Shown here: positions 1-8,422 of the stretch, in pieces
Layout of the letters: every line of letters starts with the position of its first letter
Numbering within the stretch: position 1 is the first letter of the stretch
NCBI GenBank assembly: GCA_964585545.1
Contig: CAZPDT010000009.1
Coordinates: 1-64,000, forward strand
DNA from: Brumimicrobium sp964585545
GTDB taxonomy: Bacteria > Bacteroidota > Bacteroidia > Flavobacteriales_D > Crocinitomicaceae
Reading direction: 5' to 3'
DNA: 64,000 nt
The notes under the pieces: model-generated
Seen by the model: the letters and a program-made list of their open reading frames with translations, nothing else
Told to the model about the DNA's origin: nothing
Databases searched by the model: none
Translations under genes and position numbers: made by a program

Positions 1-64
1 GGTCTAAAACCGTAGGTGTTCGGACTAAATTCACTCTCCCATTTCGGCATCAATAATTGATTGT

Positions 65-937
65 TTGCTTGCTGAAGTTCAGAATCTAGGGGTTATTATT
101 AAAACTGAGGCCAAGGTCAAAAAATTGATTCCCAAAAGTGACGGATTTCAAGTCTATTTGGATGAAATCAATGCTATTTTCTTTGATCGAGTGATTGTAG
201 CTTCTGGAGGGAGCCCGAAAGAAAAAGGATTGCAATGGCTCGCCGATTTAGGCCATAAAATAGAGTCTCCTGTGCCCAGTTTATTTACCTTCAATATGCC
301 CCATGAAAAAGTAAAAACTTTAATGGGTGTTGCGATAGAAAATGTAACAACCCGGATTCAGGGGGAGAAATTAATGGGAAGCGGACCTTTGTTAATTGCC
401 CATTGGGGCATGAGTGGTCCAGCTATCTTGGTTCTCTCCTCTTTTGGTGCGCGATTGTTAGCAGAAAAAAATTATCATTTCAATCTGCAAGTGAATTGGA
501 CCAATGAGCAAAATCAAGAAATTGTAAGAGATTCTATTCAAACCATTATTACTGACCACGGTCAAAAGCAATTACAGAATATACGTCCTTATGAATTACC
601 CGCTCGATTGTGGTTGTATTTATTGGAGAAAATCGATCTTCCCCTCGACCAGAAATGGGATGAAATTGGAAAAAAAGGTGTCCATAAAATGGTAGAGGTG
701 CTCTCGAATGATCTCTACGATGTGCGAGGAAAAACGACATTTAAAGAAGAGTTTGTAACCTGTGGCGGTGTGAGTCTGAACAGCATCAACACAAAAACAA
801 TGGAGAGTATGATTCTTCCTGGATTATTTTTTGCCGGAGAGGTGTTAGACATTGATGCCATTACAGGTGGATATAATTTCCAAGCTGCTTGGACGACGGG
901 ATTTGTTGCAGGGAAATTGGGCGGAAATCCTACCTAA
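65..937 (+). CDS. NAD(P)/FAD-dependent oxidoreductase, HI0933/YhiN family, N-terminus missing
   Basis: C-terminal part (about 290 residues) of a YhiN/HI0933-type flavoprotein; members are normally about 400 residues. The remaining part includes VIVASGG, the GPLLIAHWGMSGPAIL segment and the C-terminal flavin-binding GGVSLNSIN...GLFFAGEVLDIDAITGGYNFQ region, all typical of the family. The N-terminal Rossmann GxGxxG part would lie upstream. Homology-like sequence (SASIIDCLLAE) already begins before the TTG at 65, but the same frame has stops at 5-7 and 26-28, so the gene is either frameshifted near 30-50 or the sequence edge is faulty. Enzymatic role of the family is poorly defined; FAD binding is expected. 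Confidence 0.8.
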   Translation: MLAEVQNLGVIIKTEAKVKKLIPKSDGFQVYLDEINAIFFDRVIVASGGSPKEKGLQWLADLGHKIESPVPSLFTFNMPHEKVKTLMGVAIENVTTRIQGEKLMGSGPLLIAHWGMSGPAILVLSSFGARLLAEKNYHFNLQVNWTNEQNQEIVRDSIQTIITDHGQKQLQNIRPYELPARLWLYLLEKIDLPLDQKWDEIGKKGVHKMVEVLSNDLYDVRGKTTFKEEFVTCGGVSLNSINTKTMESMILPGLFFAGEVLDIDAITGGYNFQAAWTTGFVAGKLGGNPT

Positions 938-957
938 CGCTTTGGGGTAAATCCTAC
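923..957 (+). repeat. Direct repeat copy 1, at the 3' end of the YhiN-like gene
   Basis: GGAAATCCTACC, then a CGCTTT core, then AAATCCTAC. A close copy lies at 6292-6328. This copy supplies the last codons and stop of the flavoprotein gene. The two copies bracket a 5.3-kb block of surface-protein genes. Confidence 0.7.
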
Positions 958-1116
958 ACAACCCTTTAACCCACTAACAATAAGCTGAATGCCTTCTTTA
1001 AATTCAAAATTATTGATGGGAATTCCATAAATAAGTTTACTCGATAAACAGGAATGTCGTTTCACGGGGCTTAACGCTACCATCTGAAAAAAAGTTAAAA
1101 AATTGTTAAAAAAGAT

Positions 1117-1147
1117 TTGGTTTTTAATAGACCTGTCAATACATTTA
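1117..1147 (+). promoter_or_regulatory. Bacteroidota-type promoter for the tail-fibre-like gene
   Basis: TTG at 1117-1119, a 20-nt spacer, then TACATTTA at 1140-1147, one mismatch from the TAnnTTTG -7 consensus. The expected start of transcription is near 1153, shortly before an ATG at 1167. This supports initiation upstream of the AC repeat. Confidence 0.45.
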
Positions 1148-1181
1148 CCTCAAAAACAAATTACTTATGAAGCTAGATTTA

Positions 1182-1194
1182 ACACACACACACA
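1182..1194 (+). repeat. AC dinucleotide tract inside the predicted signal-peptide leader
   Basis: Six and a half AC units, 13 nt. An ORF from ATG 1167 reads MKLDLTHTHI and stops at 1197-1199. One more AC unit would join it in frame to the hydrophobic stretch ALCIIIFFPMFLI and the protein that follows. Dinucleotide tracts of this kind are typical slippage sites. Confidence 0.6.
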
Positions 1195-1245
1195 TTTAGG
1201 GGTAATGCAAGAATTAATGCTTTATGCATTATAATCTTCTTTCCT

Positions 1246-2280
1246 ATGTTCCTAATCACCAATTATTCACAATCCCAGACTGTAAATAAATGGGCGACCC
1301 AAGGAAATATCGCAGATTCTACTTCATTCTTGGGAACTAAAAATGCATCTTGTCTGAGGTTTCGTTCGAATAACATTGAGCGAATGCGAATAACAAATGA
1401 TGGAAAGGTTGGAATAGGCATACTTAACCCCACTAAAAGGTTTGAGGTAAATGGAAGTTCACTGATTAATGGAAACTTATTTTTGCCTACCCTAGATACG
1501 GTAACAAATTTTGAAACAAATAAATTATTGTTTGTTGATGAAAGTGGAAAATTAGTAAAAGGAGGGATTGATCAATTAAGAATGGCCATTTTTGGTACGG
1601 GCACAGAGCAAGGACCCATAGGCATAGAGCCCTGTTCCTTTGACATAATTCAACAAAACCCAGTTTGGTACAGTGCCCCTTATAAACTATATTCCTTATG
1701 TCCTGATGTAAAAGTTGGGATAGGAACTGACAATCCTCTTCATACTTTGGATGTACATGGTACTGCAAGAATTACAGAAACCACATATACAAACCGCTTA
1801 AAAGTAGGAAAGGAAACTTCCGAAACGGGAATGATTGCAGGATATTATACTGGAACAACCGCATCTACTTACAACTTATTAAATTTAGGGGTCTATAATC
1901 CACAAGATCAAACAACAATACCTATTTTAACAATTGACCCTAAGGGAAATTTAATTTTAAGAAATAAGGATGAAATGATATTTTTCGTTGATGCTGATGC
2001 GAGTACACCTACATTGAGAGCAAGAAGAATTGTGGTGGATCAACATACATGGTCAGATAATGTTTTTCAAAAAGACTACGCTTTACCTTCTCTAATACAA
2101 GTAAAAGAATACATTGATAAAAATGGACACCTTCCAGGTGTTCCAAGTGAAAATGAAGTCTTAGAAAATGGTGTGGATTTAGCTGATATGAATACAATTT
2201 TGTTAAAGAAAATTGAGGAGTTAACCAGATATGTTATCCAACAGCAGGAAGAAATAGAAAAGCTAAAAAATAGTAGGTAA
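1246..2280 (+). CDS. Tail-fibre/S74-like surface protein with C-terminal coiled coil
   Basis: Secreted or surface protein of a type common in Bacteroidota. Residues 1-60 carry the pattern NxxERMRIxxDGKVGIG; DNPLHTLDVHGTARI follows near 170; the C-terminus (about 275-344) has VKEYIDKNGHLPGVPS, a GVDLADMN motif and a terminal coiled coil ending in QQQEEIEKLKNS. This C-terminal module resembles the intramolecular chaperone/tail domain region of phage tail-fibre-like proteins. The ATG at 1246 falls inside the hydrophobic segment of a likely signal peptide; the natural start is probably ATG 1167, now out of frame because of the AC tract. Function unknown; adhesion or filament formation is possible but inferred. 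Confidence 0.75.
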   Translation: MFLITNYSQSQTVNKWATQGNIADSTSFLGTKNASCLRFRSNNIERMRITNDGKVGIGILNPTKRFEVNGSSLINGNLFLPTLDTVTNFETNKLLFVDESGKLVKGGIDQLRMAIFGTGTEQGPIGIEPCSFDIIQQNPVWYSAPYKLYSLCPDVKVGIGTDNPLHTLDVHGTARITETTYTNRLKVGKETSETGMIAGYYTGTTASTYNLLNLGVYNPQDQTTIPILTIDPKGNLILRNKDEMIFFVDADASTPTLRARRIVVDQHTWSDNVFQKDYALPSLIQVKEYIDKNGHLPGVPSENEVLENGVDLADMNTILLKKIEELTRYVIQQQEEIEKLKNSR

Positions 2281-2313
2281 ACCTGCTCAATAATTTTAAA
2301 TTCTATTCATAAG

Positions 2314-2976
2314 ATGATGAGATTAAGAATACAAATATTACTTCTATTTAATTTCCTGATTGGAACGCTTATTTACGGACAGAATGGGGAGGAATTAATT
2401 TCCAATTATAATTTCCAGCATCATGGGCTAAGCGAAGGAAAAAGACCTTCCTGTTTAACAGAATATCAATTACAAAGTAAAGCAAACAAGGTAGATGGCT
2501 CAAATGATTCTATTACAACTCGAAAAAATGGTGCTTTTGTAGAAATAGGAGGAGCAGGAGGTATTTATAGTTTAGGCTATATAAGAAGATTTAATGTTAA
2601 GAAAAATTATGAATTAATTGGTTCTGTTGGATTTTCAACAAACTTTACTTTCCAAAAACCTTATTTTGCTTTTGGATTTCCTATTTCCATTACTAATCGA
2701 TTTAAATTTTGGAAATTTAATGGCGTTGATATTGGTTTATCTTTTAGCGAGCTATTAAACGTATGGACAATCCGAAATAAAGAAGAGTATTACGTACCAA
2801 ATACTTTTAATAATGTTCCTTTTCTTTTAATTTCAAGTATTTATCTTGGATGGAGTTTTAATTTTAATAATTTCTCTATATCCCCTCGCTTTTCTTATTT
2901 AGAATTTTGGGATGCTCAAAATAGATTTAGTTATCTGCCTTTTTTTGCAATAAACGCAAGTTATTTTTTTAATTAA
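2314..2976 (+). CDS. Secreted hypothetical protein, predicted outer-membrane beta-barrel
   Basis: I do not recognise a named family. Residues 1-22 form a signal peptide ending LIYGQ. The next segment, NGEELISNYNFQHHGL, resembles the start of the following gene product (NWENLVPNYSFEKHNF). From about residue 65 the sequence alternates hydrophobic and polar residues with aromatic-rich strands (VEIGGAGGIYSLGYIRRF, YLPFFAINASYFFN) and ends in Phe-Asn, as outer-membrane barrels do. It lies 13 nt upstream of the T9SS cargo gene and is probably cotranscribed. The N-terminus looks borrowed from the neighbour's domain. Confidence 0.65.
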   Translation: MMRLRIQILLLFNFLIGTLIYGQNGEELISNYNFQHHGLSEGKRPSCLTEYQLQSKANKVDGSNDSITTRKNGAFVEIGGAGGIYSLGYIRRFNVKKNYELIGSVGFSTNFTFQKPYFAFGFPISITNRFKFWKFNGVDIGLSFSELLNVWTIRNKEEYYVPNTFNNVPFLLISSIYLGWSFNFNNFSISPRFSYLEFWDAQNRFSYLPFFAINASYFFN

Positions 2977-2988
2977 AATTATTTCGTC

Positions 2989-5136
2989 ATGAAAAAATAT
3001 GTTATCCAAACAGTGTTTTGTTTTAAATTAATAGTTTTGTTTGCATCTCTTGTTCTTCCAAATTTTATATTTTCTCAAAATTGGGAAAATTTGGTCCCTA
3101 ACTATTCATTTGAGAAACATAATTTCAATAATTGGAATGCAGGATTAAGTTGCACTAATGATCCTCTTCAGGGAACGACCAATTCTAATTACTATAATTA
3201 TATGGAAGAATATTGGTCGGTAGTAGAAAATTGGACTCTTCCTTTAAAAAGAAAATTTTGTATTAATTTCCATCAACCCCCAGTTCCTACAGCAGACCTT
3301 TATAATGTATCTTGTTACGGTTCAAACAAGTCTAGAAGTGGAGATACTTGGGGGCATACCAAGGATGATGGTGAATATTTGATTGTTTCAACAAAGAATT
3401 GGTTGGAGTCTAATAAAACATATTATATTGAAGTTTTTCATTCTGGAACAGGAACAAACGATAGAGTTGTAGCTTATAAAAATCAACCCGTAGCTTGCAA
3501 ATATAATAAGGATCTAATCGATTATCACGCTAATATTGAACATAATATTCTATTAAATATTTATTCCACTAATACATCAGGTTGGACAAGGTTTCGAGGT
3601 TATTTCTCTCCATCAGGCGATAAAAAATGGCTCTCATTTGGAGGTAGCGGCGAATGGGACGATCTCCGCATCTACGAAGTTCAACCCAACAAATGCCGTG
3701 ACAACTGGTACTTCGACAACACCGTTTTTAACTATCCCATGGAAGTTTTTCAAGCATCAAACAACATTTACATAGGAAATGGAGTAGATCCTGAGAATGG
3801 AACAAATCATATAGCTGGAGATGTTATACAATATGCGAGTTCCTCAGTTGTTTTGAAAGCTGGAAATCAAATTATAATAGATCATGGAACTTTTATAGAG
3901 GGAGATCAAACAAAAGTATTTGAAATATCTCCTGAACCTTGTGGTGATAACTTGTGTCCTGATGAATTGGAGTTTGAAAACCAAATATTGTGTAGCGAAG
4001 CCACTAAACAGATAGGAACAGAAGCAAATGAATGGGGAACTACCGTACATTGGTCGCCCTCAACCTATTTAGACAATACAAATATTTCAAACCCAACATT
4101 TACTTCGCCTGGTGGAAATGGAGCAATTAAATACACGGTCAAGGTCACCTATCATTGTGATGATTCCGAAGGAACCCATACAGACACACATCATGTTTTA
4201 GTACAATACACAGATGTTACTGATCCTTCTGCTAATGTTTCTGCAAACAATACCCAATGGGATGATTATAATTTTGGTACAGACCTTAATTTTTCTGATG
4301 GCGTAACTGAATTTAAAATTGAAGTGAATTCATCTCCTGGATATTCAAAAACCTTCTATAAAGGAAAAGATTATTCTTGCTGCAGTTTTCATTGGGATTT
4401 ACCCGATGCTTGGAGGTGGAGTTCTTGCGCCGATGATAAAGTTAAGATAACGGCAATAAATAAATGTTCTGGTCAACAAAATATTATTTCATTAGATTGG
4501 GACAAAACAACCACTCCATTTTCTATGCCCTCCAGTTTCCCTAATGTAATCACTCCAAACGGTGATAATGTTAATGATTATCTTTGCTTTAATACGGAGA
4601 GTGCAGACTATTATTATATAATTACTTGGAATCGATGGGGTAATATTATTACTAAAGAAACTGGTAATGTTAAAAGTGCACATTTTTGTTCTTTTAGTAA
4701 TTTAGGTTTTTTATCTGATGGTGTTTATTTCTATTTTATCAGGCTTTATGACGAATGCGGGAATCAAGGGATGGGTAGTAATTTTCTGCATATTATTCAT
4801 GGAAACAGTAATCTACCACCTCAGGACCCATCTAGATCCGAAAGGAATCCAGAGTTTTCCATGGATCCTTTGTTGTTTTCTTCCAGAGGTGATAGTTCCA
4901 AAATAGCGGCTAATAATGTGGTTTTAGTCCCTAATCCTGCTACTCAAATAGTAACCATCAATGGAATTGATAAAATATCTTATGTCGAAATAATGGATGG
5001 AAAAGGGAAATTAGTTATTCGACAGAGCGTATCAAACAACAACCAGTTTAATGTCGAAAATCTTGCTTCAGGCATCTATTTCGTTAGAATTCTAAATCCA
5101 GAAAAACCTATTGTTAAAAAGTTGGTTGTTTTATAA
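2989..5136 (+). CDS. T9SS cargo protein with gliding-type and type A C-terminal sorting domains
   Basis: Large secreted protein (715 aa). Signal peptide about 1-29 ending IFSQ; an N-terminal VPNYSFE segment typical of carbohydrate-binding-like N-terminal domains; a middle region with VVLKAGNQIIIDHGTFIEG, a filamentous-repeat-like motif; a Cys-containing PKD/Ig-like part; then VITPNGDNVNDYLCF and ITWNRWGNII, the hallmark of gliding-motility-associated C-terminal domains (about 520-610); and finally VLVPNPATQIVTI...ASGIYFVRI...KKLVVL, a Por-type A sorting signal (last 75 residues). Expected to cross the outer membrane by T9SS and be anchored or released at the surface. Having both C-terminal modules is notable. 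No catalytic motif is seen. Confidence 0.85.
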   Translation: MKKYVIQTVFCFKLIVLFASLVLPNFIFSQNWENLVPNYSFEKHNFNNWNAGLSCTNDPLQGTTNSNYYNYMEEYWSVVENWTLPLKRKFCINFHQPPVPTADLYNVSCYGSNKSRSGDTWGHTKDDGEYLIVSTKNWLESNKTYYIEVFHSGTGTNDRVVAYKNQPVACKYNKDLIDYHANIEHNILLNIYSTNTSGWTRFRGYFSPSGDKKWLSFGGSGEWDDLRIYEVQPNKCRDNWYFDNTVFNYPMEVFQASNNIYIGNGVDPENGTNHIAGDVIQYASSSVVLKAGNQIIIDHGTFIEGDQTKVFEISPEPCGDNLCPDELEFENQILCSEATKQIGTEANEWGTTVHWSPSTYLDNTNISNPTFTSPGGNGAIKYTVKVTYHCDDSEGTHTDTHHVLVQYTDVTDPSANVSANNTQWDDYNFGTDLNFSDGVTEFKIEVNSSPGYSKTFYKGKDYSCCSFHWDLPDAWRWSSCADDKVKITAINKCSGQQNIISLDWDKTTTPFSMPSSFPNVITPNGDNVNDYLCFNTESADYYYIITWNRWGNIITKETGNVKSAHFCSFSNLGFLSDGVYFYFIRLYDECGNQGMGSNFLHIIHGNSNLPPQDPSRSERNPEFSMDPLLFSSRGDSSKIAANNVVLVPNPATQIVTINGIDKISYVEIMDGKGKLVIRQSVSNNNQFNVENLASGIYFVRILNPEKPIVKKLVVL

Positions 5137-5543
5137 AAATGCGATTAGAAATGTTATCACTGCTGTTAATTTAATTGTCTAAAAATTTAACCCATATTAT
5201 TCATGAACTTAATTTTGAGCAGATTTTAGGGATAAACTCTAAAGGAATATACTCATATTTCCAGAGGCTTGTAAGGACAAATATGTCAAAATTAAATCAA
5301 AATATTAAAAATTTAACAATACCCAAAAATGAGGTTCTCTAAAAATATATTTTTTTCTTATAATCATATACATATGAGTAGATTACAATTTCTAAATATA
5401 ATATTGGTGAATCATGCTGGTTAAGAAACCAGATGTAATAATTGAGAATCTTTTTGAGTAAATCTATATGAGAACACAGAAAGGAGGAATTGACCAATTA
5501 AGGAAACGGACATAAAGTACAATTTTAGAATAATTATAGCACA
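5137..5543. other. 407-bp intergenic region with a small gene remnant
   Basis: No open gene. At 5480-5505 the sequence can be translated as GGIDQLR and closely matches 1557-1582 inside the tail-fibre-like gene, suggesting the debris of a second copy. TAACCCATATTATTCATGAA near 5187 resembles the ACCCGnATTAT repeats found elsewhere in the window. Nothing else recognised. Confidence 0.45.
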
Positions 5544-6173
5544 ATGAAATATTTAATCATCCTATTAATTGTATTGTTATGCTTCAATTATAGTGAAGCC
5601 CAAAGCCCAAAAGAAGACTTTTTCTTTAATGAAGTTTTCATATCTGCAAACAGGACCTTGGAACTCGATCAAAATACAGTTGGACAGTTTGGGTTTGGAA
5701 TTGGTCTCGATCGAGTAATATTTAGAAAGAAAAAGGTAAATCTCATCGTTGGGATTGGATACAATTACTTACGGATAACGAAAAACAAACTACTTTTCCA
5801 CTCTGATCATTATATTCTTACAGATGCAAAATATAGACTACATAATATTTCAGTCCCCATCGGTATACGCTATAATATTGGGAGAAATAAACGCTTCTAT
5901 CTTGAAGGAGGAGCACACCTTAATTTGCTGTTTTCTAAAGTAAGAGCGAATAAGTTGCTCTATTATCCTAACGAAAGTTCTAAAATTAATGAAGGAGGAG
6001 GCATAAGAAACTACAATGTAGGTGTATTTTGTAGTTTTGGATTTAGTCTGCCATTAAATGAATTCCATTCTCTTTACATAAAGATGAATTACAATTATGA
6101 TTTTTTTTCACTAATTGAAAACGATTACTTTATATTGAGCTATGCAAAAATTGCGGTTGGTTATAGTTTTTGA
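5544..6173 (+). CDS. Outer-membrane beta-barrel protein (porin-like), hypothetical
   Basis: Signal peptide at 1-19 (MKYLIILLIVLLCF...SEAQ) followed by about 190 residues of amphipathic strands with glycine/aromatic turns: FGFGIGLDRVIF, LIVGIGYNYLRI, ISVPIGIRYNIG, RFYLEGGAHLNLL, and a terminal AKIAVGYSF ending in Phe. This is the usual pattern of small 8-10-stranded outer-membrane barrels in Bacteroidota. A specific ligand cannot be deduced. A downstream overlapping 81-codon frame at 6142-6387 has no protein-like features and is treated as chance. Confidence 0.7.
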   Translation: MKYLIILLIVLLCFNYSEAQSPKEDFFFNEVFISANRTLELDQNTVGQFGFGIGLDRVIFRKKKVNLIVGIGYNYLRITKNKLLFHSDHYILTDAKYRLHNISVPIGIRYNIGRNKRFYLEGGAHLNLLFSKVRANKLLYYPNESSKINEGGGIRNYNVGVFCSFGFSLPLNEFHSLYIKMNYNYDFFSLIENDYFILSYAKIAVGYSF

Positions 6174-6282
6174 TTATTCTATTCTCTTCTTAAATGGAAT
6201 TTGGATCTTGAATTTACTACTAAAAAAGTACATAAAAATCATTGAAGATAAGTTAAATGTAATAACTGCTTCCCAAGACTAC

Positions 6283-6330
6283 GCAGGATTTGGAAATCCT
6301 ACCTTACGCTTTAGGGAGGAAATCCTACCA
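6283..6330 (+). repeat. Direct repeat copy 2 with hairpin, between convergent genes
   Basis: 6292-6328 repeats 923-957. Just upstream, AGGATTTGGAAATCCT is a perfect 7-bp inverted repeat. It lies between the barrel gene (+) and scoB (-), so it could also act as a bidirectional terminator. Confidence 0.6.
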
Positions 6331-6349
6331 ATAACCAACCCAACCCTTA

Positions 6350-7009
6350 TTAATCCAAATTCATCTCAGGCACATTATCAGGAATAACCATATCTCCATC
6401 TGTCGCGGCTTTAATTTCTTCAACACTCACGCCTGGTGCACGTTCAATTAAATGAAAAGCACCATCTTTAATCTCTAAAACGGCTAAATTAGTTACGATC
6501 TTGGTAACAGCTTCTTTTCCTGTAAGTGGTAATGAGCAGGTTTTTAAAAGTTTAGAACCACCTTTCTTGTTCGTGTGCATCATAGCAACGATAATATTTT
6601 CAGCAGAACCAACTAAATCCATCGCTCCACCCATTCCTTTGACGAGTTTTCCTGGGATTTTCCAGCTGGCAATGTCTCCGTTTTGGGCCACTTCCATCGC
6701 TCCAAGAACGGTCAATTGAACATGATTTCCGCGAATCATTCCAAAAGAAGTTGAAGAATCAAAAAATACAGCACCTGGCTTGGCAGTAATCGTTTGTTTT
6801 CCGGCATTAATCAAATCCGCATCCACTTCTTCCTCATAAGGAAATGGTCCCATGCCTACAATCCCATTCTCCGATTGAAACTCAACTTGGATATCCTCTG
6901 GAACATGATTTGCAACTAGAGTTGGTATACCAATCCCCAAGTTTACATAATATCCATCTTCCAATTCTTTTGCGATTCGTTTTGCTATTCCGTCCTTATC
7001 TAGTCCCAT
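6350..7009 (-). CDS. scoB: 3-oxoacid CoA-transferase subunit B
   Basis: Beta subunit of succinyl-CoA:3-ketoacid (or acetate/acetoacetate) CoA-transferase, which moves CoA between an acyl-CoA and a 3-oxoacid in ketone-body or short-chain acid use. The SENG motif with the catalytic glutamate (Glu47), the GIGIPTLV segment and the GAMDLVGSA region are present; 219 residues is full length for subunit B. Subunit A normally sits directly upstream but is absent here, where a 138-bp gap and the cysN 3' end follow. A TATCTTTG promoter box lies at 7033-7040, so the gene seems to be transcribed alone. Confidence 0.92.
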   Translation of the reverse strand: MGLDKDGIAKRIAKELEDGYYVNLGIGIPTLVANHVPEDIQVEFQSENGIVGMGPFPYEEEVDADLINAGKQTITAKPGAVFFDSSTSFGMIRGNHVQLTVLGAMEVAQNGDIASWKIPGKLVKGMGGAMDLVGSAENIIVAMMHTNKKGGSKLLKTCSLPLTGKEAVTKIVTNLAVLEIKDGAFHLIERAPGVSVEEIKAATDGDMVIPDNVPEMNLD

Positions 7010-7032
7010 ATTTTCTACTTTTTTATCAAAAT

Positions 7033-7040
7033 CAAAGATA
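7033..7040 (-). promoter_or_regulatory. -7 box (TATCTTTG) for scoB
   Basis: Perfect TAnnTTTG on the minus strand, 24 nt before the scoB start codon. Confidence 0.5.
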
Positions 7041-7147
7041 ACTGATTTCTTCGTTTTTAGAAACGATTTGAGTAAAAACTATGGTTCTGCCCTTATTTTA
7101 ACGGAGATTAATCTGTCTGTTTTAAATGATAGGTTCTACTTGTAGTC

Positions 7148-8410
7148 TTATTGAATAATTCCTACCCCTGCTGTTGTGTTACTGTTCTCATCAATTAAAA
7201 TAAAAGTCCCATTGCCACTATTGTCTTTATAAGAATCATAGTGAAGAGGTTGGGCCAGTTGAATGTTGACCAACCCTAAATCATTCATGTTTAATTGTTC
7301 CACCTGTTGTTTATCTACTGAACGATCAATGTTGAGTTTATAGTCAATAGACTTTATTTTAGATTTCATTTTTCTGACCCCATGTTGCAAGAAAAATGAA
7401 GAAGATGGCAATAAGGCATGGTTATCCATCCAGCAAATTGTAGCTTTAATTTGCTTGGCTTCCTTAGGCAATTCATCTGATTTAACAATCAAATCACCAC
7501 GCGATACATTTACATCATCGGTAAGCGTAAGCACAATTGACGAACCTTTACTTGCACTTTCAAAAGATTGATTAAAAAAATGAATTCCTTTAATTTTTGT
7601 TTCTCGTCTGGAAGGAAGAACGGTCACTGTATCTCCAACGGAAAGCTCTCCTCCTTTTAATTTTCCGGTATATCCACGGAAATCATGAAATTCTTCTGTT
7701 TTGGGACGAATTACACCCTGAACTTGAAAGCGGGTTTTGGCATTTTCCTGTACATCTTCTATCCGAATTTCTTCCAAATATTCCATTAATGTTTTTTGAT
7801 TGTACCACGGCATATTTTGGGACTTCTCTACCACATTATCTCCTCGTAAAGCACTAACAGGAATATAGGTGATGTTCTGCTCTTGATTCTCTGATTCTCT
7901 TTGTAATTTTTGTACATCAGCAACAATTTGATTGAATCTATCCTGATCAAAATTCACAAGATCCATTTTATTGATGGCCACGATAATCTCTTTTGTTTTC
8001 AATAAATTATTGATGAAAAAGTGACGCTTTGTTTGTTCTACAACACCATGTCGAGCATCGATAAGAACAATTGCAACTTCAGAAGTAGATGATCCTGTCA
8101 CCATATTTCGTGTATATTCCTCATGTCCTGGTGTATCTGCAATAATATAGGAGCGATTTGGAGTTGAGAAATAAATATGTGCAACATCAATTGTTATTCC
8201 CTGCTCTCTTTCCGCTACCAACCCATCAGTAGCCAATGAAAAATCGAGATAATCATATCCTTTTTGCTTGCTGCTTCTTTCAATGGCGGCTAATTTATCT
8301 TCTTTTAATGAATGTGTGTCGTATAAAATACGACCTATTAAAGTCGATTTTCCATCATCAACACTACCTGATGTACTCAGTTTTAAAACCTTGTTTTTTC
8401 TTTCTACCAT
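7148..8410 (-). CDS. cysN: Sulfate adenylyltransferase subunit 1 (GTPase)
   Basis: GTP-driven regulatory subunit of ATP sulfurylase, which with CysD converts sulfate and ATP to APS. An EF-Tu-like GTPase domain shows the P-loop GSVDDGKST (15-23), DTPGHE (92-97) and NKMD (147-150), followed by beta-barrel domains. At 420 residues it ends without the fused CysC (APS kinase) domain seen in some CysNC proteins. It lies 12 nt after cysD and is the last gene of the DUF2061-cysH-cysD-cysN operon. No cysC is visible in the window. Confidence 0.95.
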   Translation of the reverse strand: MVERKNKVLKLSTSGSVDDGKSTLIGRILYDTHSLKEDKLAAIERSSKQKGYDYLDFSLATDGLVAEREQGITIDVAHIYFSTPNRSYIIADTPGHEEYTRNMVTGSSTSEVAIVLIDARHGVVEQTKRHFFINNLLKTKEIIVAINKMDLVNFDQDRFNQIVADVQKLQRESENQEQNITYIPVSALRGDNVVEKSQNMPWYNQKTLMEYLEEIRIEDVQENAKTRFQVQGVIRPKTEEFHDFRGYTGKLKGGELSVGDTVTVLPSRRETKIKGIHFFNQSFESASKGSSIVLTLTDDVNVSRGDLIVKSDELPKEAKQIKATICWMDNHALLPSSSFFLQHGVRKMKSKIKSIDYKLNIDRSVDKQQVEQLNMNDLGLVNIQLAQPLHYDSYKDNSGNGTFILIDENSNTTAGVGIIQ

Positions 8411-8422
8411 TTTCTCTTCGAT

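Noticed and set aside
3630..3745. GC-richer patch inside the T9SS cargo gene
   Set aside because: About 45% GC against roughly 33-38% nearby; small enough to be normal codon variation and the frame continues without change.
6142..6387. 81-codon plus-strand frame after the barrel gene
   Set aside because: It overlaps the barrel gene tail and the direct repeat, and its sequence has no domain, signal or charge pattern of a real protein.
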